From Chthoniobacter flavus (lineage in GTDB: Bacteria; Verrucomicrobiota; Verrucomicrobiia; Chthoniobacterales; JACTMZ01), in contig CAMDUL010000017.1 in the NCBI GenBank assembly GCA_945878135.1, positions 1 through 58,145 of the forward strand: a stretch of DNA of 58,145 nt, given 5' to 3'. Within the stretch, counting starts at the first letter, position 1, and the number at the start of each line of letters is the position of its first letter. The notes below the pieces were generated by a model. The model did not search any database. It had not been told where the DNA came from and was given only the letters and a program-made list of their open reading frames with translations. Both the position numbers and the translations under genes were made by a program. Positions 15,616 through 25,218 of the stretch are shown piece after piece.

Positions 15616-17532
15616 TTACGCGGCTGGCGATGATTTGGCCATGGCGGGCTCTTGCTTCAACTCGGCGAGGATTTTCTTCACCGCGGCGGCAGCGGTGACC
15701 CCGTGTTGTTCCCGGAGGAGGTCGACCTTACCGTGGTCGACGAATTGATCGGGCCAGCCGATGCGGACAACCGGGGTGGTGATGCGGGCTTCGCCCAGGG
15801 CTTCCATGACGGCGGCGCCGTAGCCGTGGTGGAGGACATGGTCCTCGAAGGTGCAGACGACTTCGGCCGCGCGGGCGAAAAACTCCAGTGTCTGGGTGTC
15901 GAGCGGCTTGATCCAGCGGGCGTTGATGACCGCGGCGTCGATGCCCCGGGCGGCAAGGAGGTCGGCGGTTTGTTCGGCCATTTCGACCATGTTGCCCAGC
16001 CCGAGCAGCAGAACCCGGCGGCCGTGGCGGAGGACTTCGCTTTGTCCGATTTCGAGAATCTGCGGGTGCTCCTTCGGCTTGGCCCCGGTGCCGGCGCCGC
16101 GCGGATAGCGGATGGCGATGGGGCCTTTGCGGTAGTTGGCCATGGTCCAGAGCATGTCAGTGAACTCTTCTTCGTCCTTGGGCTGCATGAAGACGAAGTT
16201 GGGCACGTGGCGGAGATAACCGATGTCGAATAGTCCGTGGTGGGTCGGGCCGTCATCCCCGCTCAGGCCGGCGCGGTCCATGCAGAGGGCGACATTGAGA
16301 TTCTGCAGGGCGATGTCGTGGATGAGCATGTCATAAGCGCGCTGCATGAAGGTGCTGTAGATGGTGAGAAAGGGTTTGAATCCCTGCGTGGCGAGGCCGC
16401 TGGCGAAAAGCGCGGCGTGTTCCTCGGCGATGCCGACGTCATGGTAACGGTCTGGATGGCGCTTCTCGAAAATGCTCAATCCGGTCCCGCCTGCCATGGC
16501 CGCGGTGATGGCGACGATGCGGTTGTTGTGGTCGGCGAAGTCGGCGAGTTTGGTGCCGAGGATCTGGGAATAGGTGGGTGCGGCGGCGGGTTCGGTTTCG
16601 CCGGTGTCGGGTTTGAATTTGCCGAGGCCGTGGAATTTGTCCGGCTGTTGCATGGCCGGCGGGTAGCCTTTGCCCTTGGTGGTGAGGATGTGGAGGAGGA
16701 CGGGTTCGTTCTGCGTCTTGAGGAATTCGAAGGTGCGCTCGAGGAGGGCGGTGTCGTGGCCGTCGATCGGCCCGTAGTAGCGGAAGCCGAGGTCTTCGAA
16801 GATGACGCTGGGCAGGAGCATGTGCTTCACGCCGGTCTCGACCTTGTGGGCGAGGGCGAGGGCGCCCCGGCCGCCGACCGCCTGGATGAATTTGGCGGCC
16901 TGCTCGTGGAGGTGGGCGTAGGCGGGATTGGTCGTGATTTTGCTCAGGTAGCTGGCCACGGCGCCGACGTTTTTCGAGATGGACCATTCGTTGTCGTTGA
17001 GGACGACGATGAAGCGCTTGGTTGTTTCGGCCACATTGTTGAGGGCTTCGAAGCTGACGCCGCAGGTGAAGGCGGCATCGCCGGCCACGACGACGACGTG
17101 CTCGTCGGAGCCGCGGAGATCGCGCGCGGCGGCCATACCGAGTCCGGCCGAGAGGGCGGTGCCGGCATGGCCCGCCCCGTAGCAATCGTGCTCGCTTTCG
17201 GTGCGGAGCAGGAAGCCGTTCAAGCCGCCGTGCTGCCGGATGGTATCGAGGTCGCGGCGGCGACCGGTCAACATTTTGTGCACGTATCCTTGGTGGCTGA
17301 CGTCGAAGAGGATCTTGTCCTTGGGCGAATCGAACGCGCGGTGCAGGGCGACGGTGAGTTCGACCACGCCGAGGTTGGGGCCGAGGTGGCCGCCGGTCTT
17401 GGAAACGGCCCGGACCAACTCGTCGCGGATTTCCTGCGCGAGGAACGGAAGGTCCTCCTCGGGCACGGCGCGGACATCGGCGGGCCCGTCGATCCTGTCG
17501 AGGGCGGAGGGCTTAGTTTTCTTCGTCGTCAT
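15616..17532 (-). CDS. dxs: 1-deoxy-D-xylulose-5-phosphate synthase
   Basis: DXS makes DXP from pyruvate and glyceraldehyde 3-phosphate, entering the MEP isoprenoid pathway, with TPP as cofactor. Landmarks are KTGGHLGPNLGVVELTVALH, LNDNEWSISKNVGA, GPIDGHD, the catalytic Glu in VGIAEEHAALFASG, and DRAGLSGDDGPTHHGLFD. The length of 638 residues is standard. Two canonical blocks are altered: the TPP motif reads GDAAFTCG rather than GDGAxTxG, and DVGHQAYPHK reads DVSHQGYVHK. The start overlaps xseB by 20 nt, giving a coupled xseB-dxs arrangement. It is probably the supplier of precursor to the polyprenyl synthase at 1142. Confidence 0.93.
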   Translation of the reverse strand: MTTKKTKPSALDRIDGPADVRAVPEEDLPFLAQEIRDELVRAVSKTGGHLGPNLGVVELTVALHRAFDSPKDKILFDVSHQGYVHKMLTGRRRDLDTIRQHGGLNGFLLRTESEHDCYGAGHAGTALSAGLGMAAARDLRGSDEHVVVVAGDAAFTCGVSFEALNNVAETTKRFIVVLNDNEWSISKNVGAVASYLSKITTNPAYAHLHEQAAKFIQAVGGRGALALAHKVETGVKHMLLPSVIFEDLGFRYYGPIDGHDTALLERTFEFLKTQNEPVLLHILTTKGKGYPPAMQQPDKFHGLGKFKPDTGETEPAAAPTYSQILGTKLADFADHNNRIVAITAAMAGGTGLSIFEKRHPDRYHDVGIAEEHAALFASGLATQGFKPFLTIYSTFMQRAYDMLIHDIALQNLNVALCMDRAGLSGDDGPTHHGLFDIGYLRHVPNFVFMQPKDEEEFTDMLWTMANYRKGPIAIRYPRGAGTGAKPKEHPQILEIGQSEVLRHGRRVLLLGLGNMVEMAEQTADLLAARGIDAAVINARWIKPLDTQTLEFFARAAEVVCTFEDHVLHHGYGAAVMEALGEARITTPVVRIGWPDQFVDHGKVDLLREQHGVTAAAAVKKILAELKQEPAMAKSSPAA

Positions 17533-17767
17533 GGAAAGACTCCAGGGTCACGCTACCGTCCGCTTTCTCGGCGATGAGGCGCACTTTTTGTTCCGCCGCC
17601 TCGAGTTTCTCCCCGCAGTAGCGGGCGAGGGCCACACCTTCCTCGTAACGGGCCAGCATCTCCTCGAGCGGGAGCCGGTCCTCCTCGAGTTTGGCCACGA
17701 TGGCGTCGAGGCGCTGCATGGCGTCCTCGAAGCTTTGCGGATCGTCGGTTTTTTTGCGGGCGGCCAT
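17513..17767 (-). CDS. xseB: Exodeoxyribonuclease VII small subunit
   Basis: The 84-residue acidic helical protein contains the XseB pattern SFEDAMQRLDAIVAKLEEDRLPLEEMLARYEEGVALARYC and onward, a two-helix hairpin. With XseA it forms exonuclease VII, which degrades single-stranded DNA. xseA is not in the window. The ATG at 17767 lies 5 nt after the GT-C gene, and the 3' end overlaps dxs by 20 nt. In proteobacteria xseB also sits beside dxs, but usually with ispA between them. Confidence 0.92.
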   Translation of the reverse strand: MAARKKTDDPQSFEDAMQRLDAIVAKLEEDRLPLEEMLARYEEGVALARYCGEKLEAAEQKVRLIAEKADGSVTLESFHDDEEN

Positions 17768-17772
17768 CGCGG

Positions 17773-19497
17773 TTATTCGGAGGGGGTCCAGCGGTCGCGG
17801 TTCGAATAAAAAACGCACTCGTTGTCGATCGGCAGCGGGGTGAAGAACTGGAGCGGGAAGCGGCTGAGGTCGGCAGTGCGCATGATGAAGGTGGCCCATT
17901 CGCGGTAGTCGCCCTTGGCGATGCCCGAAATCCACGGACGGTCACCGGAAACGGGCGTAAGGTAGAGGCCATTGACCGGCCCGCCGAGATATTTGTAGTC
18001 GTGGATGGTGATGAACTGCTTGACGGTGGCGGGCAGGAGCAGGGACACGCGCCCGCCATACCATGCGGTGGCCCAAGGCATGTCGCTGCAGAGCACTTCG
18101 TCCGGTTCGATCCAGTTGGAAACGGAGTTGATGAAAGTCGGGACGTAGGGCGGCCAGTTGACGCGTTGGGGCGGCGCGGTCAGCAGTTGGATCGCCATGG
18201 GCAGGCCCGTGACGGCGAAAACGACGGCGATGAAGACGGGGCGCGCGGCGGGGAGCCGCAGGTCGATGCGGTTCCACAGCACGAGGAGGAAAGCCATGCC
18301 GTAGGCGGCGAAAAGCGGGAGGAAGAGCATGTGGAGCTGGTTGGCCGAGACCGCGCCGCGCGGGATGAAGAAAGCCATGCCGAAGGCGGCGAAGCTCCAC
18401 ATGAGGACGATGGCCCAACGCATCATGTTCGTCTCGCGCCGCTTGAAGACGTGGAGCAGGGAAAAGAAAAAAGCGGCTGCGGGGATGCTGTAGCCGAAGT
18501 AGCCGAAGAGGTTCTCGAACTGCGAGGTGAGGCCGCTGCGGAGCTTCGCGCGAACGGCGCCGAACGCGGTCAGGTCGGGTTCGAGCGTGCTCATGAACCC
18601 GAGTTCGCTCGCGCCCGCCCCGTCGAGGATGGCGAAGATGCCCAAACCCAGGGGGTTGCCGCAGACGAGGTAATTGCGGACCAGCCACGGGGTGACCACG
18701 CCGAGGTAGAGGAAGAAGACGAGGAGTCCGCTGATGGCCCGCGGTTTGAACCACGCGAAGACGAAGGAGAGGAACCCGAGGAAGATCCACGCGGCCATCG
18801 GCTGGGCCAGGGTCATGAGGCCGAGGAGCAGGGAGATGCCGGCGAGCAGCAGGAGCATGCGGCCGGTGCGCCCGGCTTCGCGGTCGAGGAGCGCCGCGTG
18901 GAGCAGCAACAATGCCACCGTGAAGAGGAAGAGCATGAGCATCTGGGGCAGCCCCGAGACGGAGAACCGCCAGAGCATGTCGCAGATCAGCGCGAGGCCG
19001 ACGGCCAGCCAGGCGAGCTTGGCGTCGAAGAGCGAGCGGACGAGGAAAAAGAGGACGAAAAGGGAGGCGAGGAAAAGAACGATTCCGGCCGCCGCTATGA
19101 CACGGTCGCCGACATAGACGAGGTCCGTAGGTTGCATCGGCCACCAGCGTTTGACCGGGCGCAGGATCGCGGCGTTGAGCAGCGGGTTGAGGGGGAAATT
19201 GTAGATGTCGGGGAACGGCCCGGACGGCAGGCTCTCCTCGTGGTTGAGGAATTGCCACATGGCCAGCGGGCGGATGTAGAGGGTGGAGTAGCCGGCCCCG
19301 GCGGCGATCTGGCGGCCGAGTTGCGCCTGGTCCATCGCCGTCTCGCTGTCCAGTCCGCGGAAGTTGAAGAAAAGGTAGAGCGAGGCCAGTCCGGCGACGG
19401 CGGCGAGCAAGACGGCAATGAGGATGGCTTTCTTGAGAAAACCCTCTTCCAGCGCGTGGACGACTTCCTGGATTTTGACCGACTCGTCGTGGATCAT
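17773..19497 (-). CDS. GT-C-fold polytopic membrane protein (putative glycosyltransferase), paralogue 2
   Basis: The 574-residue protein has an N-terminal transmembrane helix, an exposed loop DQAQLGRQIAAGAGYSTLYIRPLA, then about ten hydrophobic segments and a soluble C-terminal domain (RVNWPPYVPTF ... DMPWATAWYGGRVSLLLP ... WISGIAKGDYREWATFIMR). The early acidic DxAQ loop and topology resemble GT-C transferases such as the PMT/ArnT superfamily, which use polyprenyl-phosphate sugars on the outer face of the membrane. Family membership is inferred, and the donor and acceptor are unknown. It is collinear with the paralogue upstream, 57 nt apart. Confidence 0.68.
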   Translation of the reverse strand: MIHDESVKIQEVVHALEEGFLKKAILIAVLLAAVAGLASLYLFFNFRGLDSETAMDQAQLGRQIAAGAGYSTLYIRPLAMWQFLNHEESLPSGPFPDIYNFPLNPLLNAAILRPVKRWWPMQPTDLVYVGDRVIAAAGIVLFLASLFVLFFLVRSLFDAKLAWLAVGLALICDMLWRFSVSGLPQMLMLFLFTVALLLLHAALLDREAGRTGRMLLLLAGISLLLGLMTLAQPMAAWIFLGFLSFVFAWFKPRAISGLLVFFLYLGVVTPWLVRNYLVCGNPLGLGIFAILDGAGASELGFMSTLEPDLTAFGAVRAKLRSGLTSQFENLFGYFGYSIPAAAFFFSLLHVFKRRETNMMRWAIVLMWSFAAFGMAFFIPRGAVSANQLHMLFLPLFAAYGMAFLLVLWNRIDLRLPAARPVFIAVVFAVTGLPMAIQLLTAPPQRVNWPPYVPTFINSVSNWIEPDEVLCSDMPWATAWYGGRVSLLLPATVKQFITIHDYKYLGGPVNGLYLTPVSGDRPWISGIAKGDYREWATFIMRTADLSRFPLQFFTPLPIDNECVFYSNRDRWTPSE

Positions 19498-19554
19498 GGT
19501 TGCAGTCTGTTGGTTTTATCCACGGCGGGAGGTGGCGTCCATGGCGAAGAAGCT

Positions 19555-21273
19555 TCAGCGCCAGCGCGGGCGGTCGGCGAAGAAAATGGCTTCCCCGTCG
19601 ATGGGGAGGTTGATGGCGGAGGTCAGCATCCATGCGCGGAGGTCCTCGGGTTTGATTTCGCGGAGCACGAAGCGCGCCCATTCGCGGTAGCGGCCGTTGA
19701 CGATGGCCCCGTAGGCGCGCTCGTTCCCGCTGAAGGGGGTGAGGTAGATCCCGACGAGGGGTTGGCGGAGGAAGCCCTCGCTGGCGATGAGCTCGAATTG
19801 CTCGATGCTTTCGGGCAGCAGCAGGGAGGTTCTCCCGGCATACCAGGCGCTGGCCCAGGGGATGTCCGCGGCCATGGCCTCGCCGGGCTCGAGCCACTCG
19901 GCGAAGCGGGCCACGAGCGGCGGGAGGTAGGGGGGCCAGTTCACCCGCTTGGGGGTGGCCAGCATGGTGGACAGGAGCGGGATGGCGACCACCGCGTAGA
20001 GCAGGACGAGAAAGACGGTGCGCAGGAGGGGTTGTTCGAGTTCGAGGCGCGACCACAGCACGAGGAGGAAGGCCAGGCCGTAGAAGGTCATGACCGGGAG
20101 GAAAAGAATATGCAGCTGGTTGATGGAAACGGAGGCGCCTGTGCCGAAAACAGCCATGCCGGCGACGGCGCCGATCCACATGAGCAGGACGGCCCAGCGG
20201 AACTGCGCTGCTTCCCAGCGGACGAAGATGTGGAGGAAGACGGCGAGAAAGAAGGCGGCCGCGATGAAGTTACCGCCGATGGCGCTGGCGAATCCTTCGA
20301 ATTGGGCCGCGAGGTTTTCCGCCGTGTTGGCCAGGAGGTCGGACCAGCGGAGACGAAGGAAGGGTTCGAAGTCCGCCGACCAGGCCAGCGCATCGGTGCC
20401 GTGCGTGCGGTAGAGTTCGTAGAACGGAACCCCGAAGGGGTGGCGGACGGCGCGCCAGTTGAGCCAGGCCCATGGGAGCAGGGGAGCGACGAAGATGGCC
20501 GGGGTGATCAGGGCAACCGGCCAGTGCGGGCGGATCATGACCGTGGCGAAAAGCCAGAACGCGGGGAAGATCCACAGGATGAGACCGTGTCCGAGGGCGG
20601 CGAGGGACAGCAGGCCGGCGGCGAAGCCCGTCCAGAGCTGGGCGCGCCGGGTTTTTCCCGCATCCTGTGCGCCGAGCGCCGCGAGCAGGGCCAGCAGGGA
20701 GGCGTTGAAAAAGAAAAGCAGGGCCATCTGCGGCAGACCGGAGAAGCTGAAGCGCCAGAAGAGGTCCATCACGGCGATCAAGCCGGTTCCGAGCAGGGCG
20801 AGTTGCGCGTCGAAGAGGCGGCGTCCGATTAAAAAGATGAGAACCAGTGAGCCCGCGAAAAAAAGGAATCCGCCGGCCGCGATGGCGCGTTCGCCCGGCG
20901 CGACAACAGTCCCCGGAGCCAGGCCGGGCGTTACGCCCGTGGCTCGCAGGATGACGGCGTTGAGGGCCGGTCCGAGGGGCGCCTGGTTGGCCTCTGGCAG
21001 CGGGGTGCGGATCTGGCCGGTGCGCGTCAGCATGAGATGGAGGGCCAGCGGCCGGGCGTAGAGCGTGCTGTAACCCTGGCCCGACGCGAGTTGGCGGCCG
21101 ATCTGCGCCTGATCCATGGCATCGGGATCGTTGAAGCCGTTGAATTTGACCGTGAACCAAGCTGCGGCCACGGCGGTGAACACCGCGGTCAGGAGCAGGC
21201 GGCGGACCCACACCGCGATGGAGCCCTGCTCGAAGGTGTGGATGAACCACTGGATGCCGGTTTCGAGAGCCAT
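19555..21273 (-). CDS. GT-C-fold polytopic membrane protein (putative glycosyltransferase), paralogue 1
   Basis: The 572-residue protein is clearly paralogous to its downstream neighbour. Shared blocks include DAMDQAQIGRQLASGQGYSTLYARPLAL, FWRFSFSGLPQM, RVNWPPYLPPLV and PWASAWYAGRTSLLLPESIEQF. It has a similar run of about ten membrane helices and a C-terminal soluble domain. The first loop holds the acidic residues expected of a GT-C active site. The tandem arrangement indicates gene duplication. Its ATG at 21273 follows the NtrC-like gene by 4 nt, so both are likely on one message. Confidence 0.68.
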   Translation of the reverse strand: MALETGIQWFIHTFEQGSIAVWVRRLLLTAVFTAVAAAWFTVKFNGFNDPDAMDQAQIGRQLASGQGYSTLYARPLALHLMLTRTGQIRTPLPEANQAPLGPALNAVILRATGVTPGLAPGTVVAPGERAIAAGGFLFFAGSLVLIFLIGRRLFDAQLALLGTGLIAVMDLFWRFSFSGLPQMALLFFFNASLLALLAALGAQDAGKTRRAQLWTGFAAGLLSLAALGHGLILWIFPAFWLFATVMIRPHWPVALITPAIFVAPLLPWAWLNWRAVRHPFGVPFYELYRTHGTDALAWSADFEPFLRLRWSDLLANTAENLAAQFEGFASAIGGNFIAAAFFLAVFLHIFVRWEAAQFRWAVLLMWIGAVAGMAVFGTGASVSINQLHILFLPVMTFYGLAFLLVLWSRLELEQPLLRTVFLVLLYAVVAIPLLSTMLATPKRVNWPPYLPPLVARFAEWLEPGEAMAADIPWASAWYAGRTSLLLPESIEQFELIASEGFLRQPLVGIYLTPFSGNERAYGAIVNGRYREWARFVLREIKPEDLRAWMLTSAINLPIDGEAIFFADRPRWR

Positions 21274-21277
21274 GGGT

Positions 21278-22633
<1,356 letters not shown>

Positions 22634-22754
22634 GGCGGGCCGGCGGCAGGTGTGACAATTTTTCTCTAATGGTGGCGCGTTATTGGCAACACGCAAGTTG
22701 ACCGACCGCCCGTTTCTTCTTGCCTTGGTCGGAGGATGGACTACTGCTGCGGCC

Positions 22755-23375
22755 ATGAAATCTGTCTCTCCGCTGCGTCAGCTTCTCTTCTTTTGTGCCC
22801 TTGCCCTGCTGGGCCTGACCGGTTGCGAGACAACCAAAGTCGGCGGCAACAATTCCTTCGCCTTCGATCCGCCGGTGCGTCAGCCGCAAAACCCGGCCAA
22901 CGTCAAAGTCAAGCTGAGCACCGGGGCCCAGCGCCTCTACGTGGTCGAGGGTAACAACGTGCTTCTTGCCACGCCGGTCTCCGTCGGCAAGTCCTCCTCG
23001 CCCACCCCGCAGGGCAATTACACCATCTACTCCAAGCAAGCCAACCGCCGCCGCATCAGCAATCCGGGCTCGGGCTATCCCATGACCTACTGGATGGAAT
23101 TCAAGCCCGCTTACGGTATGCACTGGGGCTTCGTCAAACCGTATCCCAGCACCATGGGCTGCGTGCGCATGCCGCTCAAAGCCGCGCAAAAGACTTTCAA
23201 TCTGGTCCGTTCCGGCACCCCGATCAACATCTCTCCCAGCCAGCCGTGGGATGCGACCGTGGGCAAATCCCTCCCGCGACTCGACGACTCGGCCCTGCCC
23301 GATCCGCCGATGTCCTACATGATGAGCCCGCAGGTTTTCGCCGATGCGCGGCAGGGCAAGTTGTGGCGGTTTTAG
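22755..23375 (+). CDS. L,D-transpeptidase (YkuD) lipoprotein
   Basis: The 206-residue lipoprotein has the lipobox LTGC (Cys24) after a hydrophobic signal peptide starting at the ATG at 22755. The YkuD domain spans about residues 48-150. It includes GKSSSPTPQGNYTI, His123 in MHWGF and the catalytic block STMGCVRMP with Cys136, where most families have SHGC. The enzyme would form 3-3 crosslinks in peptidoglycan or anchor proteins from the outer-membrane side of the periplasm. It is divergent from the NtrC-like gene, with a 121-bp spacer. Confidence 0.9.
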   Translation: MKSVSPLRQLLFFCALALLGLTGCETTKVGGNNSFAFDPPVRQPQNPANVKVKLSTGAQRLYVVEGNNVLLATPVSVGKSSSPTPQGNYTIYSKQANRRRISNPGSGYPMTYWMEFKPAYGMHWGFVKPYPSTMGCVRMPLKAAQKTFNLVRSGTPINISPSQPWDATVGKSLPRLDDSALPDPPMSYMMSPQVFADARQGKLWRF

Positions 23376-23410
23376 CCGCGCCTCAGGCGCGGAGTTGGCG
23401 GTGGTCCGTG

Positions 23411-23506
23411 ATTCAGTTTTCAGTCCGAGGGGCTTCGTTCGGTAACGCGGGGACGTGCCAGGTTGTCGCCACGCTCTGACCGCTGAAAACTGTAAACTGG
23501 AAACTC
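23411..23506. repeat. Inverted repeat (type A, copy 2)
   Basis: The arms are cagttttcag at 23414-23423 and its exact complement ctgaaaactg at 23483-23492, with looser pairing outside. The word set is the same as at 15501-15606 and 38946-39028. The element lies between two convergent genes. Confidence 0.55.
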
Positions 23507-23511
23507 TCTTT

Positions 23512-25218
23512 TTATTCCCCGATCAAGCACGGGGTGAGGAGGTAGAGATTGGTTCCGCCGGAGGTGGCGACGAGGGTGGCGCACTCCTTCCATGGTTGTG
23601 GCGATTGCGGCCAGCGCTTTTTTTCGCGTTCGCCCCACAAAAGATACTGCACCTGAAGGCGTCGGGCGGCATCGCGCCATGCGGGCGCACCGTTCATCAG
23701 AGTGTCGAGTTCGCGTTGGACCGGTCCGTAATCGAGTCCCTGGCCGAAGAGATGCCCGTCGTGACCCATGACCACGGGTTGTCCGAGGAGCATGGCCGGA
23801 TGGTCGAATTGCGGCGCGCAAGCAAGGCGCGCGTTGACCGGCATGCTGCGAAGCATGACCTGCAGACCGGCCAGTTCGGTCCGGTCGGCCAATTTGTAGC
23901 CGTGCCGGGCATCGAGCCCGGTGATCAGCGCCAGCGCACCCGAGGTGAAAAGCAAAAGGCAGGCGGCTGCTTGCAACCAGACCGGGCGCGGCGCGAGGAG
24001 TTTGCCCCAGAGCAACGGGGCCAGGGCAAGGTAGCCCCAGATCATGAGCTTGGTGTTGTCCCAGGGCCACGGCGCGAGCAGGAAGGCGAAAGAGAAGAGC
24101 AAAGTGCCCGCCGCCACCCCGTAGAAAACGCGCCCGGTGCGGTCGGCGCCGCCGCGGCGGAACAAGACGATCCCCAGCACCGCGACCAGCGGCAGAAAAA
24201 TGCCGAAGTTCCAAAGCCAGAACCACAGTCCGCCGTCCTCCTGCATCCAGCCCGGATCGAAGCGGAAGGCGGATCCTGCGGTGAATCCCGCCGTGACCAT
24301 GCGGGCCAACCATGTCGCGGGTATGACACTGATCAACCCGACCACGAGGAACGGCCGCTGCAGGCCGCGAGACCAGGCGGTCGCGAAGCAGGCGGCGAGG
24401 AGGACGCTCAGGAAAAGGAAGGCCGGCGCGTTGAAAAAGGGCATGGCGGCGTAGAGGGCAACCTGAGCCATGAGCGGCAAGCGCGGTCCGTCCGTCCCGG
24501 ACAACTGCGTGCGCCACACTGTCATGAGCACGAGGCCTGCCGGCAGGGAGAAGAGGATCCCCCGCTGGGTCACCAGCATGGTGAGGAAGAGATTCTTCCA
24601 CTGCGTCTCGCTTTGCATGATGTCCATCGTCCCGTTTTGCACCAGAGCCCAGGCGCCGAGGCCGCCGGCGAAGAGAAAAGCGGCCAGGGCGAAACCGCGT
24701 CCCCACCGCCAGAGCGCGGCCGCCGCGGCCGCGGCACCAAGCAATCCGGTCCACCGCAGTCCCTCGTAAACCGGCAGGCCGGCCGTGCGCAGGACCGCAT
24801 TCCACAAGTCCATGCCCGGGTGATAAGCGAAAGCCGCGCCGGCGAGGAAAGGATTGTCCGGCCAGAACGCGCCGCCATTGGCCCAGCGGACAATGAGGTT
24901 CAGGTGCAGGGCGGTGTCGCCGAGATTGTGCGGCGAGAGGACTTTGAGCTCGTTGCCTTGTTCATAGATGACCCAGACAAAAGCCCGGAAAGATGCGAGG
25001 GCGAAGACGGTGAAGAGGAGGGTGTCGGCCTGGGTGATTTTTTGCCGCGGGGCGTATGCCCGTTGCGCCGTCACGGCTCCGGCCAAGGCGCCCAGCGCGA
25101 GGGCGATCCATGCCCCGCGCGGATCAAGGCGCCCGCCCAAGGTGGCCAATCCGGCCGCGCTGACGGTGGCCACCGCGGTGAGAACGAGACTGCCGCAGAG
25201 GATCCGCCAACCGGTCAT
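23512..25218 (-). CDS. Polytopic membrane protein, possible GT-C-like
   Basis: The 568-residue protein has roughly 12 hydrophobic segments. The N-terminal half contains an exposed loop (LSPHNLGDTALHLNLIVRWANGG, then WPDNPFLAGAAFAYHPG), and the C-terminus has a short soluble segment (VNARLACAPQFDHPAMLLGQPVVMGHDGHL). The pattern of a first long loop with acidic and His residues between helices 2 and 4 resembles GT-C glycosyltransferase-like proteins, but no diagnostic motif is clear. Its start overlaps the stop of the Agl23-like gene by 4 nt, so the two are translationally coupled and probably act in one pathway. Confidence 0.6.
   Translation of the reverse strand: MTGWRILCGSLVLTAVATVSAAGLATLGGRLDPRGAWIALALGALAGAVTAQRAYAPRQKITQADTLLFTVFALASFRAFVWVIYEQGNELKVLSPHNLGDTALHLNLIVRWANGGAFWPDNPFLAGAAFAYHPGMDLWNAVLRTAGLPVYEGLRWTGLLGAAAAAAALWRWGRGFALAAFLFAGGLGAWALVQNGTMDIMQSETQWKNLFLTMLVTQRGILFSLPAGLVLMTVWRTQLSGTDGPRLPLMAQVALYAAMPFFNAPAFLFLSVLLAACFATAWSRGLQRPFLVVGLISVIPATWLARMVTAGFTAGSAFRFDPGWMQEDGGLWFWLWNFGIFLPLVAVLGIVLFRRGGADRTGRVFYGVAAGTLLFSFAFLLAPWPWDNTKLMIWGYLALAPLLWGKLLAPRPVWLQAAACLLLFTSGALALITGLDARHGYKLADRTELAGLQVMLRSMPVNARLACAPQFDHPAMLLGQPVVMGHDGHLFGQGLDYGPVQRELDTLMNGAPAWRDAARRLQVQYLLWGEREKKRWPQSPQPWKECATLVATSGGTNLYLLTPCLIGE

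Noticed and set aside
17790-17815. Sequence like a tRNA T-loop (ggttcgaat)
   Set aside because: It is inside the GT-C coding end and no cloverleaf can be formed around it; no tRNA was found in the window.
18001-20832. 943-codon open frame opposite the two GT-C genes, rich in Glu, Gly and Asp
   Set aside because: Antisense shadow of high-GC coding; no family pattern, and it spans the gap between two real genes.
22634-22754. GG/GC-like pair considered as a sigma-54 promoter upstream of the L,D-transpeptidase
   Set aside because: Spacing and the TTGC element do not match the -24/-12 consensus.
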